Shown here one piece after another: positions 32,976 to 42,716 of a DNA stretch of 64,000 nucleotides. The DNA is from Sphingobacterium faecium (lineage in GTDB: Bacteria; Bacteroidota; Bacteroidia; Sphingobacteriales; Sphingobacteriaceae). The stretch covers positions 760,197 to 824,196 of the forward strand of contig NZ_QBKH01000003.1 in NCBI RefSeq assembly GCF_003054045.1, given 5' to 3'. Position 1 is the first letter of the stretch, and each line of letters starts with the position of its first letter. Both the position numbers and the translations under genes were made by a program. Below the pieces are notes generated by a model. The model saw only the letters and a list, made by a program, of their open reading frames with translations. It did no database searches and was not told the origin of the DNA.

Positions 32976-33987
32976 ATCCTATGATTTCTGTTTGTGAATA
33001 ATTTGATGTTAAGTAGCTGATTCCATTGGCGATCTGATCGGGATTTCCGATTAGTTCCAAATTGAGGATACCAAATTTAATTGATCCTACATAATCAATC
33101 TGTGCACTGATAATCGCCACGTCAATGTGATATTGTTCATGCAAATGTTTGATGACTGATATTTGATTATGATGTTCCGCCAGATAGATCTGCACAATAG
33201 GATTACCACTTTCTTTTAAACGCTCTTGGTAGATAGCCGGCAGTTCGGCATGAAGAGAAGATTGAATAAAATGTTTTGTTAGCGCTTCTCTAGGAGAAGT
33301 GAAAATTTGTTCTACCGTACCGGTTTCAATTAATTTACCCCCATCGATGACCGCTACCTGATCACAGATAATTTTGATTACTTCCATCTCATGAGTAATC
33401 AATAAAATAGTCAAATTTAGCTTCTTATTGATCGCCTTGAGCAATTGCAGAATAGATTTGGTCGTAGCCGGATCCAATGCACTAGTCGCTTCATCGCATA
33501 ATAGTATTTCTGGATCACTAGCGAGTGACCTGGCGATGGCGACACGTTGTTTCTGGCCTCCCGATAGACTAGCAGGATAGTCATGGACTTTATCTTCTAG
33601 ACCGACCAATGCCAAAAGCTCCATGACTTTCAGTTGAATTTCTTTTTTTGAAATACCGGTCAACTCCAATGGAAAAGCAATATTTTCAAAAACGGTGCGA
33701 GAAGAGAGTAAATTGAAGTGCTGAAAGATCATTCCAATTTTTCGGCGTTGTTGAACCAAATCCTGATTGGATAATTGCATTAAGTCAACGCCGTGGATCA
33801 ACACTTGCCCTTCATCGGGTTTTTCCAATAAATTGACACAGCGAATCAACGTGCTTTTTCCTGCACCTGAACTGCCAATGACACCAAATATTTGACCTTT
33901 CGGAATAGCTAGCGTGACCTGATCTAATGCTTTCGTAAACTTATTTTTTACTGCAAATGTCTTGGAAATGTTAATTAATTCTATCAT
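32968..33987 (-). CDS. metN: methionine ABC transporter ATP-binding protein MetN
   Basis: 339 residues. Nucleotide-binding domain with GSSGAGKSTLIRCV (Walker A), the signature LSGGQKQRVAIARSL and Walker B LLCDEATSALD, then a C-terminal NIL domain (about 260-339) that binds methionine and inhibits transport when internal levels are high. First gene of metNIQ. Expression is probably controlled in the leader at 34014-34098, which ends in an intrinsic terminator 26 nt before this ATG. Confidence 0.95.
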   Translation of the reverse strand: MIELINISKTFAVKNKFTKALDQVTLAIPKGQIFGVIGSSGAGKSTLIRCVNLLEKPDEGQVLIHGVDLMQLSNQDLVQQRRKIGMIFQHFNLLSSRTVFENIAFPLELTGISKKEIQLKVMELLALVGLEDKVHDYPASLSGGQKQRVAIARSLASDPEILLCDEATSALDPATTKSILQLLKAINKKLNLTILLITHEMEVIKIICDQVAVIDGGKLIETGTVEQIFTSPREALTKHFIQSSLHAELPAIYQERLKESGNPIVQIYLAEHHNQISVIKHLHEQYHIDVAIISAQIDYVGSIKFGILNLELIGNPDQIANGISYLTSNYSQTEIIGYV

Positions 33988-34013
33988 TTATGTATAGTAA
34001 AAACTAATCTTAC

Positions 34014-34098
34014 AAAAAAAACCTTTCAAACATGTCCTGAAAGGCTTATGAATATGAAGCAATTTGATCACATGATAAAAACACGAATTGCTCTATAT
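34014..34098 (-). promoter_or_regulatory. metN 5' leader with intrinsic terminator (attenuator/riboswitch candidate)
   Basis: Reading on the minus strand: a 7-bp helix AGCAATT/AATTGCT (34092-34086 with 34064-34058) enclosing a 21-nt loop, then GCTT...AAGC (4 bp) overlapping it, then a terminator CCTTTCA/TGAAAGG (34044-34038 with 34028-34022) followed by eight T (34021-34014). The helices overlap, so they cannot all form at once. I do not see the SAM-I core or the GCTAAA segment of SAM-II. Ligand-sensing is inference; the terminator between promoter and metN is seen directly. Confidence 0.6.
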
Positions 34099-34099
34099 T

Positions 34100-34134
34100 A
34101 GGGCAAATGTATCAAAAGTAGCCCTAAATCACAA
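34100..34134 (-). promoter_or_regulatory. met promoter with flanking TAGGGC/GCCCTA repeat
   Basis: -7 box TACATTTG at 34111-34104 and a -33 TTG at 34134-34132, spacing 20. The 6-bp inverted repeat TAGGGC (34099-34104) and GCCCTA (34121-34126) brackets the spacer and could be a repressor site. Confidence 0.55.
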
Positions 34135-34148
34135 TACTTATCTTTAAA

Positions 34149-35069
34149 TTACAGGTTTTTGATGCACGCTTCGTTTAAAGTTGGATACTTAAAAGTAAAA
34201 CCAGCATCCCGTATTTTTTGATTACTGGCACTTGTGCTTGTCAATAAAACTTCTTCACCCATCTGGCCCAAAGCCAACTTCAATGCAAATGAAGGCACAT
34301 AAATAGGGAGGTAAAAGTTTCCGATTTTTTGCTTTGCCATACGGTCAATAATTGTTTTTTGAGGAAGTACCTCCGAAGATACAGCATTGAAGATTCCTGA
34401 TAGGCTATTGTCACGAATGGCCTTTAAATAAAGATGGCAAAGATCATCAATATGAATCCAGCTCATTTTTTGTTTCCCTGATCCTAAGTAAGTAGCAGCT
34501 TTGTATTTAAATGATTTGATTAATTGTTCCAACGCTCCACCATCTTTGCTGAAGACAACGCCTAATCTCAAGATAACGATTCTTTTATGGAGAAGCTCAA
34601 CAGGTTTAATGCTATCTTCCCATAGTTTACAAGTCCAACTCAAGAAATCAGTCCCCTGTTCCTCATGTTCTTTAAACATATGGTTGGCACTTTTATCCGC
34701 TCCATACCAACCCACTGCCGAAGTAGAAATAACTGTTTTTACCTTATTGGGGATTTGCTGCAAGGCTTCAGCTATCAAATTGCCACTATTCACCCGACTC
34801 GAAATGAGTTCTTGGCGCCGCTTTTTAGTCCAACGTTGATCAGCAATACCAGCTCCCGCAAGATTGATTATATAATCAGCACGTTGAATCGCATGGTTAT
34901 TGATTCTTTTTTTATCGGGATCCCAATCCAAATATTCAATATGAGCGCTGTCTTGATGTGACTTGGCACTTCGAGTGAATATCAGGACATGAAAGCCTTC
35001 GCTCACCAGTAATTTTGCGAGATCTCTTCCGATTGTTCCTGTACCACCAGCTAGAATGACTGTTTCCAT
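34149..35069 (-). CDS. TIGR01777-family NAD(P)-dependent epimerase (YfcH-like)
   Basis: 306 residues. An SDR Rossmann fold with GGTGTIGRDLAKLL at the start, INLAGAGIADQRW, STSAVGWYG and WIHIDDLCHLYLKA, all typical of the YfcH/SDR39U1 group (TIGR01777, DUF1731 at the C-terminus). The physiological substrate of this family is unknown. Divergent from the helicase gene and upstream of the met operon on the same strand. Confidence 0.9.
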   Translation of the reverse strand: METVILAGGTGTIGRDLAKLLVSEGFHVLIFTRSAKSHQDSAHIEYLDWDPDKKRINNHAIQRADYIINLAGAGIADQRWTKKRRQELISSRVNSGNLIAEALQQIPNKVKTVISTSAVGWYGADKSANHMFKEHEEQGTDFLSWTCKLWEDSIKPVELLHKRIVILRLGVVFSKDGGALEQLIKSFKYKAATYLGSGKQKMSWIHIDDLCHLYLKAIRDNSLSGIFNAVSSEVLPQKTIIDRMAKQKIGNFYLPIYVPSFALKLALGQMGEEVLLTSTSASNQKIRDAGFTFKYPTLNEACIKNL

Positions 35070-35208
35070 ATTTGATATGATCTATTAAACTTAAAAATAA
35101 CAAGATCGTTTATGAAAGCCAATTTAATTTTTATTTATCATATTCCAGCCTGAATCAAATTAAAAATTGGTTATTTTGCTTCAAATAGTGGAAGAGAATT
35201 TTTATAAT

Positions 35209-37119
35209 ATGAATTATTTCGATGAGCTGACAACGCTCCTTAATATAGAACAAAACTTTGACCGTGAGCAATATGAACTTCTCTTGCTGAAGTCAAGCTT
35301 GAATGAAAGAAAGTTGAAAGGAGTAACCTGGTTTCCCATACAAATAAAAAGTGAAGAGATCGGTAGAGGTGATTATGTAACCATTACCCTGAACAAAACA
35401 AATCATCTCGAAGAGGAGCATCGCTTTCGATTTGGCATGCCTGTAGCACTTTTTTCCAACCACGATCCACAGGTAGATCGGCAAGAAGGTTTGATTTCTT
35501 ATGTCAGCCGAGATACGATGAAGATTGCATTTCGGGTAGACGAGCTACCAGACTGGAGTCGAAATGGTAAGTTGGGCGTGGATCTGTTGTTTGATGAGAA
35601 CTCGTATAAGGAGATGCACGATGCGCTCCGAAAGGCTCAAGATTTGCGTTCGGATTTACATAAAGGAAGACTTATTCGGGAAATAATTGGAGAAGAACAA
35701 GTAAAGGACTATGAAAAGGAAACGTATTATGATGATGCAGCTTTAAATCAAAGTCAAAATGAAGCTATTGCACATGTGTTAAGTTCAAGTCCAATTTCAA
35801 TTATTCATGGTCCTCCAGGTACAGGGAAAACGACAACGCTTATCAAAGCCGTAGCCGCCTTACTCAAAAAAGAAAAAAAACAGATCCTGATTGTTGCCCC
35901 AAGTAACACTGCTGTAGATGTTTTGACGGAACGATTGGATGCTGTGGGAGTTTTGGTGACCAGAATTGGGAATCCGGTGAAGATTTCAGAGCATCTTCAA
36001 GAATTGTCATTGGATGCGCAGGTAGATCAACATCCGGCCAATAAGGAGGTCAAGATATTAAAGAAAAAAGCTCGAGCTTATACAGATATGGCTCAAAAAT
36101 ATAAGCGAAGTTTTGGTCGCTCAGAGGGTGAACAACGCAAGGCTCTTTTTGATGAAGCTCGAAAAATAACAAAAGAAATTGGCGATATTCAAGATTTTAT
36201 TGTGGCAGACATCTTAGATAAAGCTCAGGTGGTGACAGCGACATTAGTAGGAGCAAATCAATATGTCATCAGAAACAGAACTTATGGAGTGGTCGTTATT
36301 GATGAAGCTGCACAAGCGTTGGAACCCGCATGTTGGATTCCTATTTTGAAAGCGGAAAAAGTCGTCCTTGCCGGAGATCATTGCCAGCTTTCACCAACGG
36401 TAAAGTCTCATGCACACATGCGCACGGGACTCTACGATACGTTGTTTGAGAAGTTAGTAAGTCGTTATCCTAGCCATGTTGCCCTACTCAACGTCCAATA
36501 CCGGATGAACGAAAAAATAATGAAATTTCCTTCATTGAAATTGTATGGTGATCATTTAATAGCAGCAGAACAGGTGCAGCACTGGACACTAAAAGACGAT
36601 CAAGAGCCTGTGCTATTTATTGATACGGCAGGTGCTGGATTTGAGGAAGAGCAAGAGGGAACAGCTACTTTTAATCAGGGAGAAGCGGGGTTTTTAAAAA
36701 ATCATTTGAGCGAATTGCTGAACAAGCTCTCCACATCTTATGCTGAAGATAATTTTCCAAGTATCGCTGTCATTACTCCTTATCGAAAACAGGCAACCTT
36801 ATTGCATGAGGTCCTATTGCATGATGAACGGATGGCTACTTATCGTAAAAACATACAGATCAATACCATCGATAGTTTTCAAGGACAGGAGAAAGATATT
36901 ATTTATATAAGCTTAACCCGAAGCAATGATCAACAAGCCATTGGCTTTTTATCGGACGTCCGCAGGATGAATGTGGCCATGACTAGAGCTAGAAAGAAAC
37001 TCATCGTCATCGGTGATAGTGCTACAGTAGGCAAGCACGAATTTTATGATGCCTTTATGAAGTATGTAGAATCTATTGAAAGCTATCATAGCGTTTGGGA
37101 ATGGGACTTGAATCATTAG
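35209..37119 (+). CDS. SF1B DNA/RNA helicase (IGHMBP2/Upf1-like)
   Basis: 636 residues from ATG 35209 (MNYFDELTTLL); an upstream TTG at 35167 is less likely. All superfamily 1 motifs are present: IHGPPGTGKTTTLIKA (I), VVIDEAAQALE (II), LAGDHCQLSPT (III), LNVQYRMNEKIM (IV), NTIDSFQGQEKDIIYIS (V), MNVAMTRARKKLIVIGD (VI). An N-terminal beta-barrel-like part precedes them. Such helicases unwind DNA or RNA 5' to 3'; biological task unknown. Probably transcribed alone. Confidence 0.9.
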   Translation: MNYFDELTTLLNIEQNFDREQYELLLLKSSLNERKLKGVTWFPIQIKSEEIGRGDYVTITLNKTNHLEEEHRFRFGMPVALFSNHDPQVDRQEGLISYVSRDTMKIAFRVDELPDWSRNGKLGVDLLFDENSYKEMHDALRKAQDLRSDLHKGRLIREIIGEEQVKDYEKETYYDDAALNQSQNEAIAHVLSSSPISIIHGPPGTGKTTTLIKAVAALLKKEKKQILIVAPSNTAVDVLTERLDAVGVLVTRIGNPVKISEHLQELSLDAQVDQHPANKEVKILKKKARAYTDMAQKYKRSFGRSEGEQRKALFDEARKITKEIGDIQDFIVADILDKAQVVTATLVGANQYVIRNRTYGVVVIDEAAQALEPACWIPILKAEKVVLAGDHCQLSPTVKSHAHMRTGLYDTLFEKLVSRYPSHVALLNVQYRMNEKIMKFPSLKLYGDHLIAAEQVQHWTLKDDQEPVLFIDTAGAGFEEEQEGTATFNQGEAGFLKNHLSELLNKLSTSYAEDNFPSIAVITPYRKQATLLHEVLLHDERMATYRKNIQINTIDSFQGQEKDIIYISLTRSNDQQAIGFLSDVRRMNVAMTRARKKLIVIGDSATVGKHEFYDAFMKYVESIESYHSVWEWDLNH

Positions 37120-37201
37120 CATCCCCATAAATGAATAAAAAAATAATAACCATGTCTAACATTTAACTGTTATTTTAGCATATCACTCACATCTTATCAT
37201 T

Positions 37202-37816
37202 ATGTATCAGCATTATCAGAATAACGAACTTGTTTTTAAAACACGATGGATCACCACAGAAGGGTTTTATTTTTCAGAGAAAGAATTGCCAGATCCATCA
37301 TTAGAGCACTATCTGAATACATCAGAAGATCCGGAAGAACAGATCATTTTTATACCTTTCAGTCAGATTAAGCAGGCAGCACCACTTTATGAAAATCAAC
37401 CTCCCTTGCTTGATATTGATGTCATTGACCCGAACAATTATCAATCATTAGTGGCAGATTTTGAAAATAAAGCCCAATTGAAAGAAGCTATTCAAGAGAT
37501 TGAAAAGCATTCAGGACTTCAAGAAACTGTTGAAATTATTAAAAATAAAAGTTGGATGCGTAATTTGCTATATACCCTTGCAGCAGCTTTTTTCGGCTTT
37601 TCATTGGTGATGATGGCCAGAGAAATGGAGGCAGGTGAAGCACTCGATCTGAGTGGTCGAAGATCTGGTTTTAAAAGTGTTTTGGCATCTATAGCAGGTC
37701 AATTGGGAGTCGTTGGATCCGCCGTATTGGCAATTGCGTTAGTTGCAGGATTTGGTTATCTTACTTATACGATCTATAAAAGCTCAAATACAACAAGGAT
37801 CGTCTGGAAGAAATAA
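37202..37816 (+). CDS. unknown protein with two C-terminal membrane segments
   Basis: 204 residues. The first 115 are soluble, acidic and mixed alpha/beta, followed by two hydrophobic segments at about 119-138 (NLLYTLAAAFFGFSLVMMA) and 165-190, with a short Ser/Arg-containing loop between. No signal peptide, so the large domain should be cytoplasmic. I do not recognise the family. The gene lies 82 nt after the helicase gene on the same strand and is followed by a strong terminator. Confidence 0.65.
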   Translation: MYQHYQNNELVFKTRWITTEGFYFSEKELPDPSLEHYLNTSEDPEEQIIFIPFSQIKQAAPLYENQPPLLDIDVIDPNNYQSLVADFENKAQLKEAIQEIEKHSGLQETVEIIKNKSWMRNLLYTLAAAFFGFSLVMMAREMEAGEALDLSGRRSGFKSVLASIAGQLGVVGSAVLAIALVAGFGYLTYTIYKSSNTTRIVWKK

Positions 37817-37894
37817 TTAATAACGACATCTATGCCATCTCTAGCATTGGTGATTTTGCAGTTAGCCTTTACTAATAAGCATATAGGATATATA

Positions 37895-37942
37895 TTAACA
37901 TAAAAATGCGGTTGACTGCTGTCAACCGCATTTTTATGTTAA
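37895..37942. terminator. bidirectional terminator (22-bp stem, 4-nt loop)
   Basis: Arms 37895-37916 and 37921-37942 pair perfectly; a T5 and A5 run lie inside the arms. Between convergent genes (204-residue protein and clpB). Confidence 0.9.
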
Positions 37943-37955
37943 GGGATGTTTTATT

Positions 37956-40559
37956 TTATTCGATCTCCTTTTTATTTAAGAAGACAAATTGACCGTCGAA
38001 TACATCCAATTGAATAACTGCATCTTTATTGACCTTTCCTGCTAGAATCTCCTTGGAAAGTTCATTCAAAATTCGTTTTTGAATCACGCGTTTCAAAGGT
38101 CTGGCACCGTAGGTCGGATCATAGCCCAATTGTGCCAACCAATCCATGGCTTCATCAGAAGCTGTGATCATAATATCCTGCTCGGCCAGTTGTTTTTGGA
38201 TGTTGCTAAATTGCATCCTTACTATACTTCCAATTTCTGTTCTGCTTAATGGTGTGAACATAATGATTTCATCAATACGATTCAAGAACTCTGGACGAAT
38301 TGATTTTTGTAACAGTTCGAACACTTCACCTCTTGTTTTGGCAATGACCTCATCTCTGTTTAGGTCATTCAAATGCGAGAAGTTCTCTTGGATAATATGC
38401 GAACCTGTATTTGAAGTCATGATGATAATCGTGTTTTTGAAATTCACTGTTCGACCTTTATTGTCCGTCAAATGTCCATCATCCAATACTTGAAGCAATA
38501 TGTTGAATACATCAGGATGTGCTTTCTCAATCTCATCCAAAAGGACAACAGAGTATGGGCGTCTACGTACGGCCTCCGTCAATTGACCACCTTCTTCATA
38601 ACCCACGTATCCTGGAGGCGCTCCGATCAGTCGAGATACGGCATGGCGTTCTTGATACTCTGACATATCAATTCTGACCAACGCATGTTCGTCGTCAAAT
38701 AAAAATTCAGCCAATGCTTTCGCTAATTCTGTTTTACCCACACCGGTTGTTCCCAAGAAAATAAAAGAACCAATTGGGCGTTTCGCATCGCTAAGACCAG
38801 CCCTTGATCGACGAATCGCATCTGATATCGCTTCAATAGCTTCTTCTTGACCAGCCACTCTTTTATGTAACTCTTCTTCGAGTGAAAGTAGTTTTTCACG
38901 TTCAGACTGAATCATTTTATTGACCGGGATCCCTGTCCATTTTGATACTACATCGGCAATGTCTTCAGCAGTTACTTCCTCTTTCAACATGCGTTTGCTA
39001 TCTTGTTTTTCAGCCAGTTCAGCCTTAAGTTTCTCAACCTTATCTTGTGCCTCTTTGATACGGCCATAGCGTATCTCGGCTACTTTACCGTAATCTCCAG
39101 CGCGTTCAGCCTGATCAGCTTCTTGTTTGTAATGTTCAATATTTTCAATTTCTTGGTTGACACTGTCGACCAATGTTTTCTCGGATTGCCAAGAAGCACG
39201 CAAAGAGTCCCGTTCAGCAGATAAATTTGCAATAGTTTCAGAAAGTTCACTCACCTTCTTGTCATCATGTTCACGCTTGATGGCTTCCCGCTCGATCTCT
39301 AACTGCATAATACGACGATTCAACTCATCAACAGCTTCAGGCACAGAGTCCATTTCAAGACGTAATTTTGATGCTGCTTCGTCCATCAAATCGATAGCTT
39401 TATCCGGTAAAAAGCGATCTGAAATATACCGTGTCGATAATTCAACTGCAGCGATAATCGCTTCATCAAGAATACGCACTTTATGGTGAGTTTCATATCT
39501 TTCTTTTAATCCCCTTAAAATGGAGATCGCATCTTGCGTAGTAGGTTCATCAACCATTACTTTTTGGAAACGACGCTCTAATGCCTTATCCTTTTCAAAA
39601 TATTTTTGATACTCGTTTAGCGTAGTTGCACCTATTGCGCGGAGTTCACCACGTGCTAGAGCCGGTTTTAAGATGTTGGCGGCATCCATCGCGCCTTCAC
39701 CACCACCAGCACCCACTAGCGTATGGATCTCATCGATGAACAGGATGATTTCACCATTGCTATCGGCTACTTCTTTGACCACAGCTTTTAATCTTTCTTC
39801 GAATTCGCCTTTGTATTTAGCTCCAGCTATCAGCGCACCCATATCCAACGAGAATACAATCTTTGACTTTAAATTTTCGGGTACATCACCATTGATGATG
39901 CGGTGTGCAATACCTTCAGCAATTGCCGTTTTTCCAACACCAGGTTCACCCACTAAAATCGGATTATTCTTTGTTCTACGGGATAGAATTTGCATCACGC
40001 GCCGGATCTCCTCATCACGACCGATCACTGGGTCTAATTTTCCCGATTCTACAAACTCATTTAAGTTACGGGCATATTTTCCTAAAGCATTATAAGTCGC
40101 TTCAGCATTTTGATCCGTAACCCTGCTATTGCCGCGCAATTCTTTAATGGCCAATTTGAGATCTTTCTCATTGACACCTTGATCTTTTAATAAGGAGGAG
40201 GTCTTGTCTCCAGCATTTAATATACCAAGAAGAAGATGTTCTACAGATACAAATTCATCATTAAATTCCTTCAGGTAGCTTTGTGCTTTCTGCAAGGCAG
40301 TATTGGAAGCATTGCTCAAATAAACATTTGTGCCACTTACTTTTGGAAATGCTTGGATCTGTTTATCCAACTCGCCACCTAAGTAGGAGATATTGACATT
40401 TAATTTTTTTAACAGGTGACTGATCACATGTTCATCAACTGTTAGTAATGCTTTTAATATATGTGCGGTCTCAATAGCTTGCTGTTGATTGCCAGTAGCA
40501 ATCTCAGAAGCCTTTTGAATCGCCTCTTGCGCTTTAATCGTATAGTTATTGAAATTCAT
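37956..40559 (-). CDS. clpB: ATP-dependent disaggregase ClpB
   Basis: 867 residues, full length. Clp_N repeats (about 1-145), AAA-1 with [13 protein letters not shown] and [13 protein letters not shown], the ClpB-type coiled-coil middle domain (about 410-520), AAA-2 with [14 protein letters not shown] and [14 protein letters not shown], and the C-terminal domain. The long middle domain separates ClpB from ClpA/C. A cytoplasmic hexamer that, with DnaK, dissolves protein aggregates after heat stress. Monocistronic. No heat-shock promoter could be identified by eye in the 276-nt upstream gap. Confidence 0.97.
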   Translation of the reverse strand: MNFNNYTIKAQEAIQKASEIATGNQQQAIETAHILKALLTVDEHVISHLLKKLNVNISYLGGELDKQIQAFPKVSGTNVYLSNASNTALQKAQSYLKEFNDEFVSVEHLLLGILNAGDKTSSLLKDQGVNEKDLKLAIKELRGNSRVTDQNAEATYNALGKYARNLNEFVESGKLDPVIGRDEEIRRVMQILSRRTKNNPILVGEPGVGKTAIAEGIAHRIINGDVPENLKSKIVFSLDMGALIAGAKYKGEFEERLKAVVKEVADSNGEIILFIDEIHTLVGAGGGEGAMDAANILKPALARGELRAIGATTLNEYQKYFEKDKALERRFQKVMVDEPTTQDAISILRGLKERYETHHKVRILDEAIIAAVELSTRYISDRFLPDKAIDLMDEAASKLRLEMDSVPEAVDELNRRIMQLEIEREAIKREHDDKKVSELSETIANLSAERDSLRASWQSEKTLVDSVNQEIENIEHYKQEADQAERAGDYGKVAEIRYGRIKEAQDKVEKLKAELAEKQDSKRMLKEEVTAEDIADVVSKWTGIPVNKMIQSEREKLLSLEEELHKRVAGQEEAIEAISDAIRRSRAGLSDAKRPIGSFIFLGTTGVGKTELAKALAEFLFDDEHALVRIDMSEYQERHAVSRLIGAPPGYVGYEEGGQLTEAVRRRPYSVVLLDEIEKAHPDVFNILLQVLDDGHLTDNKGRTVNFKNTIIIMTSNTGSHIIQENFSHLNDLNRDEVIAKTRGEVFELLQKSIRPEFLNRIDEIIMFTPLSRTEIGSIVRMQFSNIQKQLAEQDIMITASDEAMDWLAQLGYDPTYGARPLKRVIQKRILNELSKEILAGKVNKDAVIQLDVFDGQFVFLNKKEIE

Positions 40560-40835
40560 AATATTTCCTTTTAGTTCTATACATGGGTAACAATCAAAAT
40601 GCCATATCTGTTTTTATTCTTTTTTCGGAAAAAATGTCTCTTATTTTTATTGTTAAATGACAAAATTTCAGGTTTACATGATCCCATGTCTACAGATCGA
40701 ATTTGAAATGAAAATAAAGGGCTTGATTTTCAGAAAATTATTAAAATAATTAAAAAAAAATACAATAAAGCTTGATTTTGTTGTCAAAGGTTTCGATATT
40801 TGCACCATCATAATTCGAAAGGGTTATTTAAAAAA

Positions 40836-40908
<73 letters not shown>

Positions 40909-40931
40909 CTTTTTAAACTTTCACACATGAT

Positions 40932-41004
<73 letters not shown>

Positions 41005-41008
41005 CAAC

Positions 41009-41040
41009 AGGTCAATCTCACAAAGATTGGCCTTTTTTTA
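41009..41040 (+). terminator. terminator of the tRNA-Thr pair
   Basis: 10-bp stem with one G-T pair (41009-41018/41024-41033), then a T7 tract, directly behind the second tRNA. Confidence 0.88.
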
Positions 41041-41080
41041 TTTATAGCAATTTCCTGATGCTGCGCCTTATAAAAAAATA

Positions 41081-41110
41081 AAGTCCACCATACGATCGTA
41101 TGGTAGACTT
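41081..41110 (-). terminator. hairpin terminator after the LOG gene
   Basis: 15-nt arms meeting without spacer, one mismatch (C86/A105); on the minus strand it is followed by a T7-containing run. Confidence 0.8.
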
Positions 41111-41130
41111 GATGCTTGCAGGTTGTACTA

Positions 41131-41850
41131 CTAAAAGTTTGGTTTTAATAAATACTTGTCATAGAACCTGAAAATATGATCCGCAGCTTCTTCAGCTGTA
41201 TCAACGATTCGATATAGTTTTAGATCCTCTTCACTAATATAACGATCTCCTAACATCGTATTTTGAATCCAATTAAACAGTCCTCCCCAATATTCCGAAC
41301 CTACCAACACGATTGGAAAACGGGCGATTTTACCTGTTTGGATTAAGGTAATAGCTTCAAATAGTTCATCCATTGTTCCAAATCCTCCAGGCATGACGAT
41401 ATAGCCCTGAGAATATTTCATAAACATCACCTTCCTAACGAAGAAATAGTTAAATTCCAGTAGTTTATCACGGTCAATATATCTATTGTGAAATTGTTCA
41501 AACGGTAATTCAATGTTTAATCCTACCGATTTACCTCCTGATTCATAAGCCCCCTTATTGGCAGCCTCCATGATTCCGGGTCCCCCTCCAGATATGATAC
41601 CATATCCGCGGGCGGTTAGTAAACTGGCTACATCAACAGCCATTTGATAGTATTTATGGTCTTGGGGCGTCCGTGCAGATCCAAATATGGATACACAAGG
41701 TCCAATTTTTGCTAATTTCTCAAAACCATCCACAAATTCGGACATGATCTTAAATATTTGCCACGAATCTTTTACTTTTATCTCTTGCCACGTTTTGTTT
41801 TCAAAGGCACTCCTTATTTTGTCGATTTTATCGTCTTTAGTGATATCCAT
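41131..41850 (-). CDS. LOG-family phosphoribohydrolase (TIGR00730)
   Basis: 239 residues. The signature PGGFGTMDELFEA and ISGGGPGIMEAANKGA define the LOG (YgdH/PpnN-like) family, formerly 'lysine decarboxylase'. These Rossmann-fold enzymes split nucleotide 5'-monophosphates into base and ribose 5-phosphate, in plants to activate cytokinins. The bacterial substrate here is not known. Divergent from recR. Confidence 0.9.
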   Translation of the reverse strand: MDITKDDKIDKIRSAFENKTWQEIKVKDSWQIFKIMSEFVDGFEKLAKIGPCVSIFGSARTPQDHKYYQMAVDVASLLTARGYGIISGGGPGIMEAANKGAYESGGKSVGLNIELPFEQFHNRYIDRDKLLEFNYFFVRKVMFMKYSQGYIVMPGGFGTMDELFEAITLIQTGKIARFPIVLVGSEYWGGLFNWIQNTMLGDRYISEEDLKLYRIVDTAEEAADHIFRFYDKYLLKPNF

Positions 41851-41950
41851 GCTCTAATGTTAGTGTAAAAATATTATTCCCATTTTTTTGAAGGGAATAC
41901 AAGATAAGGAATATTTTTAATTTGAGCAGTTTCTTTAGCTAATATATTAT

Positions 41951-41958
41951 TAAATTTG
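41951..41958 (+). promoter_or_regulatory. -7 promoter box (TAAATTTG) abutting the recR start
   Basis: Exact TAnnTTTG, 3 nt before ATG 41962; implies a leaderless recR mRNA and argues against the TTG at 41956, which lies within the box. Confidence 0.6.
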
Positions 41959-41961
41959 CGC

Positions 41962-42576
41962 ATGAATTTTTCTTCTAAATTATTAGAAAACGCTGTATCA
42001 GAGTTTGGACGTCTTCCTGGAGTGGGTCAAAAAACTGCATTACGACTTGTTTTGCATTTGTTGAAGCAATCTGACGCAGAGGTTTTACGATTTACATCGG
42101 CGATAAATCATCTGAAGGAAGAGATTCAATATTGCCGTATTTGCTTTAATATTTCAGATTTTCAAGAATGCGAAATCTGCACCTCATCAAAACGGGATCA
42201 TTCCATTATCTGTGTGGTAGAAGATACTCGCGATGTGATGGCTATTGAAAACACCAATTCTTATCAAGGAAGTTATCATGTATTGGGAGGGCTCATTTCT
42301 CCAATGGATGGGGTAGGTCCATCTGACCTGAAGATTGATGGATTGGTAGAACGAATGCGAAAGCAAGATATCAAAGAAGTCATACTGGCTCTGAGTGCCA
42401 CGATGGAAGGAGATACAACCATATTTTATCTGTATCGAAAATTAAAAGAATTTAATGTTCAGGTCACCACCATTGCACGAGGTATTGCTTTTGGAGGAGA
42501 ACTGGAATATGTCGATGAATTGACTCTGGGAAGATCAATTGCTACCAGAACATTATACGAGCGTCCTACGCTGTAG
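41962..42576 (+). CDS. recR: recombination mediator RecR
   Basis: 204 residues from ATG 41962 (MNFSSKLLENAVSEF). N-terminal helix-hairpin-helix FGRLPGVGQKTALRL, the four-Cys zinc finger (CRICFNISDFQECEIC) and the Toprim domain (IICVVEDTRDVMAIE) are intact. RecR with RecO (and RecF) loads RecA on gapped DNA. It is not in the usual dnaX operon. Confidence 0.96.
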   Translation: MNFSSKLLENAVSEFGRLPGVGQKTALRLVLHLLKQSDAEVLRFTSAINHLKEEIQYCRICFNISDFQECEICTSSKRDHSIICVVEDTRDVMAIENTNSYQGSYHVLGGLISPMDGVGPSDLKIDGLVERMRKQDIKEVILALSATMEGDTTIFYLYRKLKEFNVQVTTIARGIAFGGELEYVDELTLGRSIATRTLYERPTL

Positions 42577-42716
42577 CTGCTAAAATTTTATATCCTGATA
42601 ATTGTAAGAGCTTTGTTACCCGACAAGGTTTTTTTTTGGTTTGCATTTTATTAAAAAGTTGTATTTTAACAGATTATTAAATCTAACACAACCAAACTAT
42701 CATTTATTAAATCAGT

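Noticed and set aside
34014..34110. SAM-I or SAM-II riboswitch in the metN leader
   Set aside because: Neither the SAM-I core nor the SAM-II GCTAAA segment is present, and a possible pseudoknot would leave a zero-length loop across a 7-bp helix. Kept only as an unclassified leader.
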